A DNA stretch of 64,000 nucleotides from Cinclus cinclus (GCF_963662255.1 NC_085047.1:90330259-90394258); one strand, 5' to 3'; positions 35,601-48,510 are shown, numbered from the stretch's first letter. The notes: generated by a model from the letters alone, not told the origin. Program-made: numbers and translations.

Positions 35601-38600
35601 TGCCAGTGGCAATACACCAAAGTTTTGAAACCAAGAGTACAGCAGGTATATAGATTTTGACAGAAAATTAAATTATAGTAGACAGTTCTATTTCCTTGCC
35701 CCCTCAATTACTTCTGTTAATGATATATTCAGATCAATAAAACTATGTTAACTAAAACAGAAAAAGAAATTGCTTCAACTATATTTGGAATCTATTCTTA
35801 AATCTTTCAAATTGCTTTCCATAAATGAAGAAATTATTTCCCAGCTCCCGTGGGAGTGAAATTTTTCTTTTTCAGATGAAAATATAACTTGCATCCAAGG
35901 ACAAAATCAAATGAATAGTGTGATGGGGTGCTGCTTTTTTCAGGGATATTTTGTTCCACCTGTATGCATGTAAATACTACTATGACAGGCATTCTTGTTT
36001 TAATCACATTTTCCTTGTCAGCAGTCCTCCTTTTTCCTCCATATCTATCAGTCACTTGTGACATGTCTTTACACTTTATTGCCTGACAATACCAGGCCTG
36101 TGATAACTACCAATTTTCATGTTCATAATAATTACATCACCATTGCCATCCACTGCTTTGTTGCTCTCAGGTTGTGTTTCTGAGCTCATCATAAAAACAA
36201 AAAGCCACTCATCAATCTGAGAAGTCATCAAACAACACCTAGAACAACACACATTTATATTGGGAGAATAGCAAAGAGACATCCCACTGTACTAGCACCA
36301 CCACTGTGGAGGATAATGTCAATGCAATGCAAACAATCTTAACCTAAATTCTCATATGAGTTTCTCTCAGATTTACTACTCAGATTGCTCCTGCAAAAGC
36401 ACATCTCAGATACCTAAATAACAAGTAGTACTGACTCTCTGAGTGATCCCTTCAGTGCAGGTTTGGGAGCTGTGTGAACAGCAGTTCCAGGGGTGGATTT
36501 CAGAAATCATGGGGTCGACTTTATTTTAATTGCCTGATGTTCAGCCTTATTAATGAACATGTATTTCCATTTCTATAAGGTTTTTTCAATATGTCTGGAC
36601 ATGTGTGTTAATTGCTTAGTAATCTTCAAGTGTGAATCTCAGGTGTGAATTTACTGATATGACTTTCCAGTGGCAGGGGTTGAGATGGCACAGAAGAAGG
36701 TGAAAGGCTAAGGGAGTTGTTTTTCCTCTATTAATGCCAGTTATTTCAAGGCAGGAAATGTGGCCATGGAGGCACAAGGCAATGCTGTCCTTCCCTTCAG
36801 GCCAGGCTGGAGCTGAGTTTATTGCTGCTGAAAAGAAAGGTACACACTGCTGTGATCCAAACTCAGTGCTGGAAGTGGTTTCTCCAAGAAGTATTACAAT
36901 TCTGGAGAGTACATTGATTGTGAAAGTTCTCACACACTTTCATTGCAGTGCTTTGGTCCTATAGCCACGATGCTTCCTCATGCTGTGCTGCTACACTGAT
37001 GGGCATTCAGGGACAGGGTCTTCAGTTTGTGCAGAAATTTTGAAAATTTACTGGCAAAGCATCAGATAAAGTTCAAAAGAGATAGATAATATTCATCAGC
37101 ACATCAATTCAGTTAAATAATGCTTTTATTCACTGTGGGCCATGGGAATTAGATGGCTGCTTATCTTCTGACACTTAACAGTACAAAGATAGCTCTTTCA
37201 GACCCAAGTTGCTCTGAAGTTACCAATTTTTATTACATTATCACCAATTTTCTTGACTGACCCAGTCTTCTGAGCACTGATTTGGAGCAACATGATCTGA
37301 CCTGACCTGCTTTACCATACTAAAAGAATTTGTTATTTTTACAAATCTAAGGCTTTGGTTTCCAATTCGTTGTTATCTCAGTGAGAAATTAGCTGTATGT
37401 CCTTCAATGCTTCCAAGCAGACTAAAATTCTCTCCACTATGATTCAGTGCTGAAATATTGCAATGAGTAGATGACCCTGTCCAGACACTGTAAAAGCTTT
37501 GCCCCTGGCCCTTGTAAGAAAGGAATAGAAAAGAGATGTTAGACTATCTTCACATCTGATTCCTTTTCCCATCATGGTTACCAAAACTGCCGGGAGGAAA
37601 AAGTAGAGAATGGAGGGGCAAGGCAGAGCTCTGCTTATCCTTGTTCTGCTTTGTTGCTCCAGAGGGAGGTTTTCTGAGGAAGTCTGAGAAGAACAAAAAG
37701 AAATCAAGTCCTTAATATTCACCATTTCAGCTATGTTGCCCTAATAGTCTGGTTTTTGCAACAGTACTAGAATGCTGCTGGTCACTTCCCTTGGTGTCGC
37801 TGCATAGGATTCATCCACCCACATCCACCTAATGTATGCAAATTACTTATCTATAAGCATCTGGTGAAGAAGTCCTGTAATGAAAGTGCTTCAGTTGGCT
37901 GCATTGTCAGTGGGGAGAAGTAAGAGTCTTTGAGGACCTCAGAGAAAGGCCCTACTCTGATGCATTCATTTATAACCGATTCTCCTTGGCCAATTCCTTA
38001 GTTTCTCTCCTGCTGTCCTGTATCGACCTCATCACTAGCCTTAGAGCCGTCCTGTGCATTTTTCTCAGGTGTGTTCAGACTCATCTCCTTTTGGTGTACC
38101 CTCAGTGACAGTGGCCATCTTCTTAAAATATTGTTCCTTGGAGCCTGCTTCTCCCATTCCTTCCTCAGTTTCCCTTTTGCCCAGGCTTGTGATGCCAAAT
38201 TAACACCAACTAAATCTTGGAGGCAGGATCAGCAGGCACAGTAGGGCACAGCTCCTGTGACAGGGACTGGAATTTCCTGGGAGATAACTTTAGCAGCTGG
38301 GTCCATTGAATGGGACTGTGCAGCCTGGGTGTGGACCCATCCCTTTCCCCTTGCCATACTGAGGAGCTGCAGCTCTCCAGGTGGAGGGAAGGGCACACAT
38401 CCCTAGAGCCAGTGCAGAGAATGGGAGTGTCAGCCCCTCCTGCATGCTGCATCCCAGCATGGGGATGCTGCTCTGCAATGGGCAGGGGTTTGTTCTGTAT
38501 TATATTATTTGTGACTGTGCTTTTCTCCTAGCCTTGAATAGTGTCTTCTTGGGTCAGACCAATCACAGCAAATCATGTCATGTAAAGCTTGCAATGTGGG

Positions 38601-39580
38601 TGTTGGACACTATTAATTGAAATTTTTATGAGCTCCAGAGAGATAACAATCATTCTATAAACTAAAACCAAACAAAAGTAAAATTTAAAAATTAAAATTA
38701 ATGTTTTGTGTCCTCTTGGGGATCCATTTGAAAATCTGGTTGATCTCTCTCACAGATGAAATAATTGCAGCTTTCAAATAGGATGAAATTAACTGAGCAG
38801 GTCTTTTCTCTGACTTGTAATACCCAAGCCCACTTCACGTCTCCAGTTTAAGACAAGTTCTGTTGTGACAGAAAAAGAAATGCCCGACAAATGCCAGCAC
38901 TGTGGCCAGTACAGGGTTAGGTTTCCATCAGTTGTGTCAGTGTATATTAATTTCAGGGTAAAACTTGTTCAAAACCTACAGATGAGAAAGTTATTCCATG
39001 TTTGAATATTATGCTTATCTCCTAACAGCAAGTGCCTTTGCACATCAATAATCATTTCTACACAGGTCTGAAGTTTGGGGTTACAACCAATAATTAAAAA
39101 AAACATTACAAGTGCAAGTCAATAGCAAACCTGCAAGAGAATTTATATTGCTACTGTATAGATTACATTAGTCTTACTTTACACAACTTAAACCAGTTGT
39201 TTGCAAAGCCCTGAGCACTGGCTAGAATAAAGTCTCAACATGTCAGTTCTTCATTTTTTTTATAACATACAATTGAATTTATTTGGAAATTACAGCTTTT
39301 GTATGCACTAGTTAGTGATAACTTTTTATTTTAAAAATAATTATAGAGTTTCTGAATTATATGTACTGGCACCTGCTTAGTAGGGTTTTTTTGACAAAAA
39401 AATTCCTCTGTATTCAGGAGTGTGTAATGAACAATGGATGTTGCCAGAAGAAAATAGCAAACTATTATAAAACAAAGATGTAACAGTAATGCTGGAAAAA
39501 CAGGATAACAATCAGAAAACTGTTCTAGCAAACTGGTTTCACTGTTGGTGCAAACTGGAATAGTCCTTTGGGCTTTATAG
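29691..39580. other. 9.9 kb single-copy DNA, no gene seen
   Basis: No transposon family or coding exon is recognised. The part next to the CR1 (29691-29940) may be more upstream CR1 sequence too decayed to follow. Overlapping minus-strand frames of 123 and 108 codons at 34513-35119 and several short frames at 37998-38620 fall in locally GC-richer DNA that has fewer stop codons; none resembles a known protein. Confidence 0.5.
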
Positions 39581-39644
39581 AGTTGTGATTAATTACTTCA
39601 GCTGACAAACCAAGTTGTGATTAATTACTTCAGCTGACAAACCA
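39581..39644 (+). repeat. Perfect tandem duplication, 2 x 32 bp
   Basis: A 32-bp unit beginning AGTTGTGATTAATTACTTCA and ending ACAAACCA occurs twice, back to back, with no difference (39581-39612 and 39613-39644). Perfect identity points to a recent duplication or to an assembly artefact. The unit includes a TAATTA homeodomain core. Confidence 0.95.
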
Positions 39645-42600
39645 AACACATTATATTTCCTTCTTATTCTCTTCTACCATCTATGTAAGACAGTAAAAGG
39701 AAGAAATAAATAAGAAATAAAAAAAACCATTGTCTTGATAGATGAAAATGAACTCTGTTGCTCTGGTAAGTCTAAACAAAGATTTTGTCCCTTTCACCTA
39801 GAAGCCAAGGAGCTGGGCAACAGAAAATTACAATGTCCTGTTTTCCTAGCTGTACACCTAAAAATTCATAATGGGAGAAAATACTCTAAGAATACTGATT
39901 TTAACACTGTGAAAGCAACAGAAAGAATCTTATCCCTGGAGGGCAAGAATAAACTAAAATTATTCTTATTGGCAAAAGAGAAAAAATAGTTGCCAACAAC
40001 ACATGAGTACAGTAGATTTATCTATTTTACCTAGCACAGTTGCAGTAACCACATCTGCTTAGGACTGTAAGCTTGACATCCTGAAGAAATTTCAGAGTAA
40101 AAGAGCCCAAACAAGCTGGCAGTCCTCCTCTGTGATACCCTGGTATGACAGATATTTAACAGAACACTTCTCTCAACAATTCCATTTTGGCACAAAAGCA
40201 GGACCTAGACAGTGTTGTTTCCCTCAAAGGAGCAGGCAGTTGTATTTGTAAAAGGCTAGATGTTCAAGCACATGTAGTTGAAGCACAAGTGGCAGCTTTG
40301 TCCCATGTTCCAGATTTAATGCTGGCAAATGGTGCACGCACACTCAGAAATGAGAGGCAAAGGATGAAGTTCTGAACAAGCTCAAGGGGTCTTTCACTGT
40401 GAACATAGAACTATCTCAGTTTGGAGTAATTTTTTTTTTTTGGTTGTGAGTCAGGTAGTGGGTAGACAGAGTTAAAATATATAAGTCAACTATGTAAAAA
40501 AAATTGCAAGCAAAATGTCTGGTCTACTCTTTCACAAGTGTTCAATGACAATGGGACCATACTCTTGATGGAACTCAAAGGTGACAGAACTCAAAGCCAG
40601 CGATGGTGATTTTCTGGGCCCCACTAAAACCAAAGGATCCCAAACCCAGAGGATCACCCACTGATTGATTTTCCAACAGAACAGCCTGTGAATCACCAGA
40701 GCAATGTCCACTGAGGGAACAGTAGCCGTAACAAAGAACTGAAGATTGTAGTTGCTCCAGCTAAGCCTGCACCAGCATTTCTGTCCCTGACATAATGACA
40801 TGCAACATCTGTGAGTAATCTGGGTTTAAGATGTCACTACTCATCATATCCTTTCCTGAGCAAGGGATAAGAAGAAAACAGAAAAAGGTGTAGAGCAAGT
40901 CAAGAACCACAGAATGAAACTCTACATACAGATCCCTAAGAAGCAGTCAGTGTTTAAAAAGAGACAAAAGGTTTGAATTTGTGAATTTGTTGGGTTAAGG
41001 CCCAAATAGTGTATTCCATCCTACATGGAGGAAATCTACTATGTCTGGCTCTGCAAAACTTTGTGAGCCAAAATAGCTAAGACTGGTCTGGTCCTGGGTC
41101 TATAGCTCAGCCAAATGTTTGTTGATTTCAGTGTTTAATTTCGCTTGAAATTCCTTTCCCAAGCCCCTTAATTAATTTAAAGGTATGTAAAGTACTTACA
41201 AAGTCATTCTGCAGGTTGGGCAGATCTAAGATTAGAGCAGTTTTGGAGCATTTTCCAGGGCATTTAGAGAATGTCAAGCCTTATTGGAATCCCAACAACT
41301 GCAGTGTCACTGACAGACATGCAGTGTGCAATATCATCATAAACAGCCCTCAGGACATGACAACAAAGTTATTTTACCCTTGACAAAAAATTCAGTCGTC
41401 TTTTTGTGAATTGTTACCCCTCCTTTCCTAGGAGCAAACAGGAGTAGGATGAAAGAATGTAGTTGAGCATTAAATAAATAATTTCTAATACTTAAAAGAG
41501 GTGGGGTTTTTTTCCCCTTGCTTAAAATTTACCATCTTATTTTGAACAGTGTCTGTTTGATATCTGTGGTTTCAGAGAAAGCTGTTCAAGTTAGGAGAAA
41601 TTGTTTTCCTGGCTGTACCATGTATCTTCATAAAGCTAGCAATGTAGCTGCAATTTGAGGATCATTTTTCTCCCTCTTTATGAAATATCTAGTTAGAAAG
41701 GAAATCACTCAGGCAGGAGTGCAATGAAAAAATTAATTATAGCAGAGAACTTAAAATGTAATGATAAGAATTGTGCTTACCCTCTTGGATATTGATGTGA
41801 TTGGGAAGAAGAATAACCAGGAGGCCCACAGTATTTCTCTGGGATCAGAGGCAGTGCTCATCAAAGAAAGATCTCATCTGTACAGAGATTCCCTGTGTGC
41901 TTCATCACTGGCTTTTCTGTGAAGAGCCCAAACCTCACTTAGTGAAATGATCTCATTATATTGGACACTGCTAATACTTGTACAGTGGATTAGCACAAAG
42001 GCTTAGCTGGATTGTAGCAAACCACACGGATTGGATCCATAAGGATGAAACAAAGGCATTGTAAAAAACATACTATTCCTGAGTACTTTACTTTGTAAAT
42101 GCCAACAGAGGGTGACATCAATCCCTAGCTCTTAACAAGCTGCGTCCATGATGGGAGAGGGAAGGGACAGGAAAGTGGAACAGTGACGAGGATGTGGTAC
42201 AGTGATCACTTGAGGATGTGAGTAAACCTGAGCTCTGCTCTAAATTATTATGTCATGTTTAATGTCAGATCAATAAAATATTCTGTAGAAGAAAAAGAAG
42301 TCATAATTTTTTATAGCTACCTGAAAGCTAAGCAGAGAAACTGGTAAAGCGAGTAGCAGAAATATACTCTCACCAGAGAAAAATGCATTGATAGGATACA
42401 AAATAAAATTCAGTGGATGGATTTTCCTGTGTTTCTTCTATCTATTTATTGGTTTATATTCTAGAGTGCCTTTTTTTCTCAAAGCTAAACTGCATTTCAG
42501 AATGAGATAATGTGCTTTTCACAGATCTGGACATTTGGGACTGCAGAGTAAAAGGAGTACCACTGAAATGCCAGCAAAAGTTGCACACTGTGAAAGAAGA

Positions 42601-42831
42601 TTAGGCAGTCCTTATCCACACCAATGAAATATCAAAACATCTCTTTCTGGTCTGCAGTACAGGTGCGACAACCAAAGAATCTGAATTATTCTATCATCCA
42701 GTCTCTTCTGTCATGCTTTTCTTGGCACTTTGCACAAAGTGGATGGATTAGGATTTACAATTGTGAAGATCTCTACTGATATTACAGAAAAAAAAATGGT
42801 ATTTGTTGAAATACAATTCCTCAAGTAACTT
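39645..42831. other. Single-copy DNA upstream of the LTR
   Basis: No gene or repeat recognised. Frames stay below 90 codons. Confidence 0.5.
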
Positions 42832-43856
42832 TGTTGGTAGGTTGACCTTCATGGAAAACAGGTACCCACCAAAGCTGCTCTATCACTACCCTCTTCAGCT
42901 GCAGAAGGGAGAGAAAATACAATGAAAATCTCATGGACTGAGACAAGAACAGGGAGTAATCACTAGCCAGTTACCATCATGGGCAAAAGAGTCTCAGCTT
43001 GGGGAAATCCATTAAGCCTGCTACCAATCAAATCAATGTAGGATAATGAGAAGTAAAACCAAATCTTAAAATGCTTCCCTCACACCCCTCCCTTCTTCCT
43101 GGGCTCAACTTTACTCCCACATTTCTTTAGCTTCTTCTCCCTTCTATGGGAGAGAATCCTCCTCAGACTTTTGCAATGTAAATATTTCCCATGGGCTGCA
43201 TTTCTTCTTCCAGCATGAGTCCCTTCCACAGGGTGCAGTCCTTCAGGAGCAAACTGCTCTAGTGTAGGTCCCCCATGGGGTGACACGTCCCACCAGCAAA
43301 CCTGCTCCAGTGTGGTCTCCTCTCTCCACAGGTCCTGCCAGAAACCTGCCTCAGTGTGGGTTTCCCATAGGGTCACATCTTCCTTCAGGCATCCACGTGC
43401 TCTGTTGAGGGGTCCTTCATGCACTGCAAGTGGATCTCTGCTCCACCATGGACTTTCATGGGCTGCAAGGGCACAGCTGCTTCACCATCACCTGCACCAG
43501 GGGCTGCAGGGGAATCACTGGTCCAGCGCCTGGAGCACCTCCTCCCCTTCCTTCCTCACTGACCTTGGCATCTGCAGGGCTGCTGCTCTCACTTGTTCTC
43601 CCTCCTCTTTCTGTCTGCAGTTGCCACTGCACTGTTACTTTCCCTCTTCTTAAATTTGTTAGCCCAGAGGCAGCACCACTGTTGATACTGGGCTTGGCCT
43701 TGGCCAGCTGCAGGTGTCTTGGAGCTGGATGGCACTGTCTCCACTGGATACGGGGGAAGAGTGAAATAACCTCACAGATGTCACCATTCCCAATCCCTCC
43801 CAGTATCAAAACCTGACCAGGCAAACTCCGTAAAAATATGTGGCACTTCTAATCTC
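42832..43856 (-). mobile_element. Solo LTR of an avian endogenous retrovirus
   Basis: About 1.0 kb that matches, block by block, an LTR family widespread in bird genomes. Plus-strand landmarks are TGTTGGTAGGTTGACCTTCA at the left edge, GGTACCCACCAAAGCTGCTC and TATCACTACCCTCTTCAGCT. Further right are TACCAATCAAATCAATGTAG, the CCTCCCTTCTTCCTGGGCTC block, the CTGGAGCACCTCCTCCCCTT block and TATCAAAACCTGACCAGGCA near the right end. The minus orientation is inferred because relatives carry AATAAA near this left end on the minus strand; here that signal is mutated. No retroviral gag, pol or env sequence flanks it, so it is a solo LTR left by recombination. The edges are approximate and I could not confirm a target-site duplication. 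The 113- to 128-codon frames inside it are not genes. ERV class is uncertain. Confidence 0.85.
43251..43386. repeat. Internal ~45-bp modules within the LTR
   Basis: Three imperfect modules start with AAACTGCTCTAGTGTAGG at 43251, AAACCTGCTCCAGTGTGG at 43298 and AAACCTGCCTCAGTGTGGG at 43342, each followed by a CCCATRGGGTSACA-like or CTCCACAGG segment. The spacing is 47 and 44 bp. They look like a minisatellite built into the LTR itself. Confidence 0.75.
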
Positions 43857-45538
43857 AGAGGACACGTACCAGACAGGTCATCCTGCAAGCACCTACACGT
43901 TGTCCTCAGCTGTTGAGATAATAATTTTATTTTGCTGATAGCAATTTAGTTGCTTGAATTAGCTCATTTCTCCCAAAGGTAGACCATCGTGTTCAGATGG
44001 GGGCGGAAAGCTGATCATTACAGATAATTCCTTTTATCTGTATGAAGATAAAATTATAGTGGGAGTTATGTGAATGTTAACTTCCTTCTAGCTTCACCAA
44101 GGAAGACAACTATTGACTAATATTGATTAAATGGGATGAAATACTTTTTATTTTTTTTCTCTGAAGAGGAAAGTAAATAGATTCATTCATTAAATAACAC
44201 ACAGAGAAGAGGCCTGTTCCCAAACCATCCACTACTCAGATATTGACACTTCTGACTTCTTTCTGTGTTTGTCTGCTTTTGGTGGAACTACTTTCCCAAA
44301 GAAAAGCACTAATGGGGAGAATTTTAGAAACCCACTCGTGATATTTATAAAACGAGCTGGCTATGTTGGGCTCTTCATCACAATCAGCTGTTCAGTGCCC
44401 TTATTAGATTTTGTAAACCCATTCTCCTGGCACAAGGTTATTTACACTGTGGTCCCAGGAAAAGACAATCAGCTAAGACACTGACACGCTAATTAGCAAC
44501 TGCTGCTTCAGGTTTGCTTATCAGTTTGAAAGGAACAGTCATTAAAGTCAATTTAAACAAAGCTTAAGACCACATTGTTTTGGGTTTTTTTATTTCTAAG
44601 TAGTAAGATCTTGTAATCCTCTGAGGTCTTTATCTCTATTACATTAAATTTCAGTCTTCCAAAACTGGTCCCTTAACTCTGAGCAAATCTGAGTGTGGTG
44701 CCCCTGTTGCCTTACTGATGATTCTCATATGGGAGCCCATGAGAAGTAGATTGGGGCGAATGAATTCAGAATAATACTGGTCCAGCTTCCTAGTGTATTT
44801 GAGGATGTTTCAGCTCAAAACTACCTCAAACGTATAGAGAAGCAACCTGTAGATATAATTTCTGAGAGAAGGCTGTTTTACCCTTCCAAATGGATGCTTC
44901 TGATGCAGCCACATTAATACTATCAGGATTAACCCCAAATTACTCTTCCCGCATCCCTGAATGTGACCCTTTTATTCTAGGATTTTTTTCCCAGGAGGTA
45001 TTTTGGGGTGGGCTGATCACTTAAAAACATTGTGATTTATTTTGGAATAAAGTTTTCACTGGGGAGACAATGCCATGCAATTTCTGTGCATTAACAATCC
45101 TATTTGTTTCTTAATTTAACAAGGAGATACTGCATTAGGAGAGGACCTTTCCAAGTCACCCCTATATTTTAAGTGAACTTTGAGTTTATTCCTTGACAGT
45201 TCAGCATGAAGGAGTACTTATTTCTGCAGCTGAAAAAAATGTGTGAACAGCTATATTAGAAAACTGTTAACAGAAGGCTGGGAATCACAGTTTGAGCTGA
45301 AAGTGTAAGGACACCTTTAGTGGGTAAAGTGCATTAATGCTCAGGGATGTGAATACACTAAAAATCCATATTCCACTTGAGACTGTCACTGACTCCCTAT
45401 TAATTCCAGGAGGACTGATCTTGCATGGCTGTGCCTGAATTTGAGGTAAGGGCTTCTGGATGCTGTCACTTTTGTGCGCTTTGTTCAAAGGAAAGTACTT
45501 TGTACAGGAGTTTGTTAGCTCCTCCATGCAGATGGCTT
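43857..45538. other. Single-copy DNA with a GATA-motif triplet
   Basis: No gene or transposon recognised. Three consensus GATA sites lie at 44022-44051. Frames remain short (72 codons at 44269-44484, 80 codons at 45285-45527 minus). Confidence 0.5.
44022..44051. promoter_or_regulatory. Three GATA-factor motifs in 30 bp
   Basis: AGATAA at 44022-44027, TTATCT (the reverse complement) at 44034-44039 and AGATAA at 44046-44051 occur at a regular 12-bp start-to-start spacing. WGATAA is the consensus for vertebrate GATA factors. Even spacing near one helical turn would place the sites on a similar face of the DNA. Function is inferred from motif density only. Confidence 0.4.
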
Positions 45539-45597
45539 AAAAAAAAAAAACAAAAAAAAACCAACAAAAAACCCAACCAAAACAAAAGAACATAAAA
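45539..45597 (+). repeat. A-rich low-complexity tract
   Basis: A 12-base A run followed by A runs separated by C, CC or CCC, ending in ATAAAACCC. It is not a CR1 tail, since CR1 ends in ATTCTATG-type repeats. It could be a decayed poly(A) tail of an old retrocopy, but I see no recognisable parent sequence upstream. Confidence 0.85.
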
Positions 45598-45683
45598 CCC
45601 ACACCTTTTTCTTATCAATTAAATTAAGATCTTGACAAACATATAGCTTTTTATTTTCTTTCCCCCTATCAAATGCATCAGTT

Positions 45684-46103
45684 TTGGGTCTGTCATTACA
45701 AGAAAGACATTGAGGGGCTGGCGTAAGTCCAGAGAGGGGCAGCAGAGCTGGGGAAGGGTCTGGAGAACAAGTGTTGTGAGGAGCAGCTGAGAGACCTGGG
45801 GTTGTTTAGCCTGGAGAAAAGGAGGCTCAGGAAGGACATCTGGTCTCTCTACAACTGCCTGAAAAAAAGTTATAGTGATGGACAGGTGGGGGTCAGTCTC
45901 TTCTTCCAAGTAACAAGTGGTAAGACAAGAGGAAATGGCCCTAGGAGGTGCCAGGAAAGGTTTAGATTGGAAATTGTGATAGCATTCTTCACTGAAAGGG
46001 TTGTTAAGTATGAGAACAGGATGAGAACATTTAGGGACATGGTTTAGTGCTGGGCTTGGCAAGGGTTAATGGTTGGGCTCTGTGATCAGTTCTATGATTC
46101 TAA
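45684..46103 (+). mobile_element. CR1 LINE 3' end, plus strand
   Basis: About 420 bp of CR1. It begins near the ORF2 segment that reads YKKDIEGLA-like (45694-45725), then shows SREGQQSWGRVWRTSVVRSS in a shifted frame and GLFSLEKRRLRKDIWSL-like residues around 45800-45850. It continues with the GTAAGACAAGAGGAAATGGC block and GGTTTAGATTGGAAATTGTG, and ends in GATCAGTTCTATGATTCTAA, the CR1 3' terminus. The 81-codon frame at 45802-46047 and the 147-codon antisense frame at 45619-46062 both derive from this element. Confidence 0.92.
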
Positions 46104-48438
46104 GTACCAGAGACTTACAAGAATATGGAACTGTAGGAAACATTTCTCATACTGTGACATAGTATCTTCCCATATTTGCTTTTGACTGTCTCATGGTAAT
46201 ATCCACAGACCTCTTGCTGTTATACAGGTTCTTGGAAAGGTGTATGATTCTCAGTAGTGGTAATAGAAGTGATGGTAACAGAACAGATTATAAAGGTAAA
46301 AGAAAACCCTGCACAGGAAGATTGTGTTATTGAATTAGGCATATTATCTATTATCATTGAGATGACTATACTTTATCCAATTGTAATGTGACCAGAACCA
46401 GGCTAACTTGAAAGAAAAGTATGAGGACACACAGGAAATGTGATTTTATGATGTCTTCTCATAAAACCTGAGTGACCTGAGTGAGTTTTGATAATTCCAA
46501 GTAATTCCTAATGGGTGCTGAAATAACCCTAAAAGAAGCAAAAACTGAGTTCCTTTCTTACTGCATCCCCTCACAGCCTGTTTTTCTATAAGTGATTGGT
46601 GAGTTTTAGTACCCACCAAGAGACAGTTGGGTTTTTTTGCTTTTGGAGACTGAATGTTAGATGTATGCCTAATACCAGCAGAAAAAAAAAAAAAGTAGGA
46701 CAAAGAATGGCACCCAATATTCCCTTTTGTTCCTTAAAACATGGGTCTGAAAGAACAAACATAGTTTGCAGTTTAGCCTGCACCCAAGCAGTTTTGCTTA
46801 GGGATTTCTGCCACTAAGATGCATACAAGATCATAATTAATTCCTTTTAAATTCTTCTCAAAACACATTTCCTCAATGAAATTGCTCTTCAGGACTTCCA
46901 ACATCTGTTTTGCTTTAAATTTTGATTTTAAACTTTCTTTTCAAACCTTCTTCCTACCACACTAAAGGAGCTTTTTTCTGCTCACCTCTCGCATGCATCT
47001 TCACAATTCTGAGACATGCTCTGTCTCCCATCAAACCTGCTTGGTAGTAACCAGCACAAACCAGCCTTCATACCTAATGGGGTTCAGAGCACCACAAAAC
47101 TCAGTTACTGTTGTAACTGGCTGCTAGACCCTTCTCTGAAGGTTGGGAATTAGTTTTTTTTGCATTGGAAGTGCACAGGCTGTCTGCCTTGCTGTCCATC
47201 TCCATACCTGTCAGTTGGCATTTGTCTGGCGAGTTTGTCTGTGACTTGGTTATTCATTTCAATGATTTCTTATAATCTTTACATTTAAGTATCTTTCTTT
47301 CCTTTCTTTATTTTTTTTTTTTACTATGTCCTATCTCTCTCCCTGCTAGCACCAACCACCAGAACTGCCCTTGGCATTCTCCTTCCTCTGCTCCACAGGT
47401 GTGAGAATGCAGGCAGAGCCAAGCAGGAGCAAACCTGATAAAAGAGATGGGCACCCAAGAAGCATTGGTGGAACTAAGGCAGCTGCCCCAGAACGTTGAC
47501 CCAGAACCTCTGCTGATCTTCACCTTCACTCCTCAAGCCTGTACCTCCTGGGATGTATCAAACATGTGAGTCTCCTCTTGTTTTCACATTCACCATTCAA
47601 CCAGTTTCTGTGCAAACTGTGGTTATAGCAGCCATAGACTTTAGCCGTAGACTTTACACATAAGGTCTATGTTTAGACTTTCCCTTTAGACATAACAGGG
47701 AAATTAGAAGCCTCCACCTCTTCCCTCTTGTATAATATCCCACTGGGTCAGAATGTGATAGAATCAGTCCAGTTATCTTCTCTACCTGAGACCATCCATA
47801 TTATAAGACTATTTCTGCCATTCTGTAATTACGTCTGCCATCAGTGAGAAGGGCAAACTGCTTCCCAGGCCCTGCTTTGAAACCCTCTTCTGTGTTTTGC
47901 ACTGCAGAGATGCAGAGGCTGTGCCTTTCCCATGCTTGTAGCCCTGTGTGCTGGGTGGGATCCTACATCCCTGAGCAGCTTGGCAGCCTCCTGTTCCTGG
48001 CACAGCACAGAATGTTCTGCAGGGTGGGCTGTCCCAGACCTACACATAGCAATGCCTCTTTTGACGTGCCCAAAACCTCTATAGGCAAAAAGACGGGAGC
48101 TGCAGAGGACCATTCTGGCACCCTTTTGCATTGATACCTGATGATCTGAACCACCAGAAGCTAATTCTTGCTATTGGGTGAAGTTATCACAAATTCATTG
48201 GTCAAATTGAGCCAACCAACTTCCAGATTTTACAGAAATATTACTGTGTTCTCTGCACCCTGGATATCTTGTGGGACTATGGCATGGATGATACCATGCC
48301 TCTACTCATTGCCCAGCTGTTTGCCTTTTGCGAATATTGTAATTTCTCTGCCTCCCTCTTCACCACCCTTGCAATTTCTCAGCAATCATTTCTGGGACAA
48401 ATTGTTGTTTTTTCTTGGTTTGTGTAAGTTTGGTGGTA

Positions 48439-48510
48439 TTTTTTTTTGTTTGTTTGTTTGACTTTTGTTTTGTTTGGGTTATTTTGTTTGGGTTTTTTTT
48501 GTTTGGGTTC
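48439..48510 (+). repeat. T/G-rich low-complexity tract
   Basis: TTTG units followed by three copies of TGTTTGGGTT separated by T runs. It is simple-sequence DNA with no defined element. Confidence 0.8.

Noticed and set aside
42101..42114. CTCF-like CCAACAGAGGGTGA
   Set aside because: Two mismatches to the core, including the conserved C; too weak to list.
43080..43824. Four frames of 113-128 codons on both strands
   Set aside because: All lie inside the solo LTR, in GC-rich stop-poor sequence, and none resembles a viral gene.
45285..45597. Possible processed retrocopy ending in the A-rich tract
   Set aside because: No recognisable parent sequence, no flanking duplication seen, and the tract has many C interruptions.
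45619..46062. 147-codon minus-strand frame
   Set aside because: It is antisense to the CR1 copy at 45684-46103.
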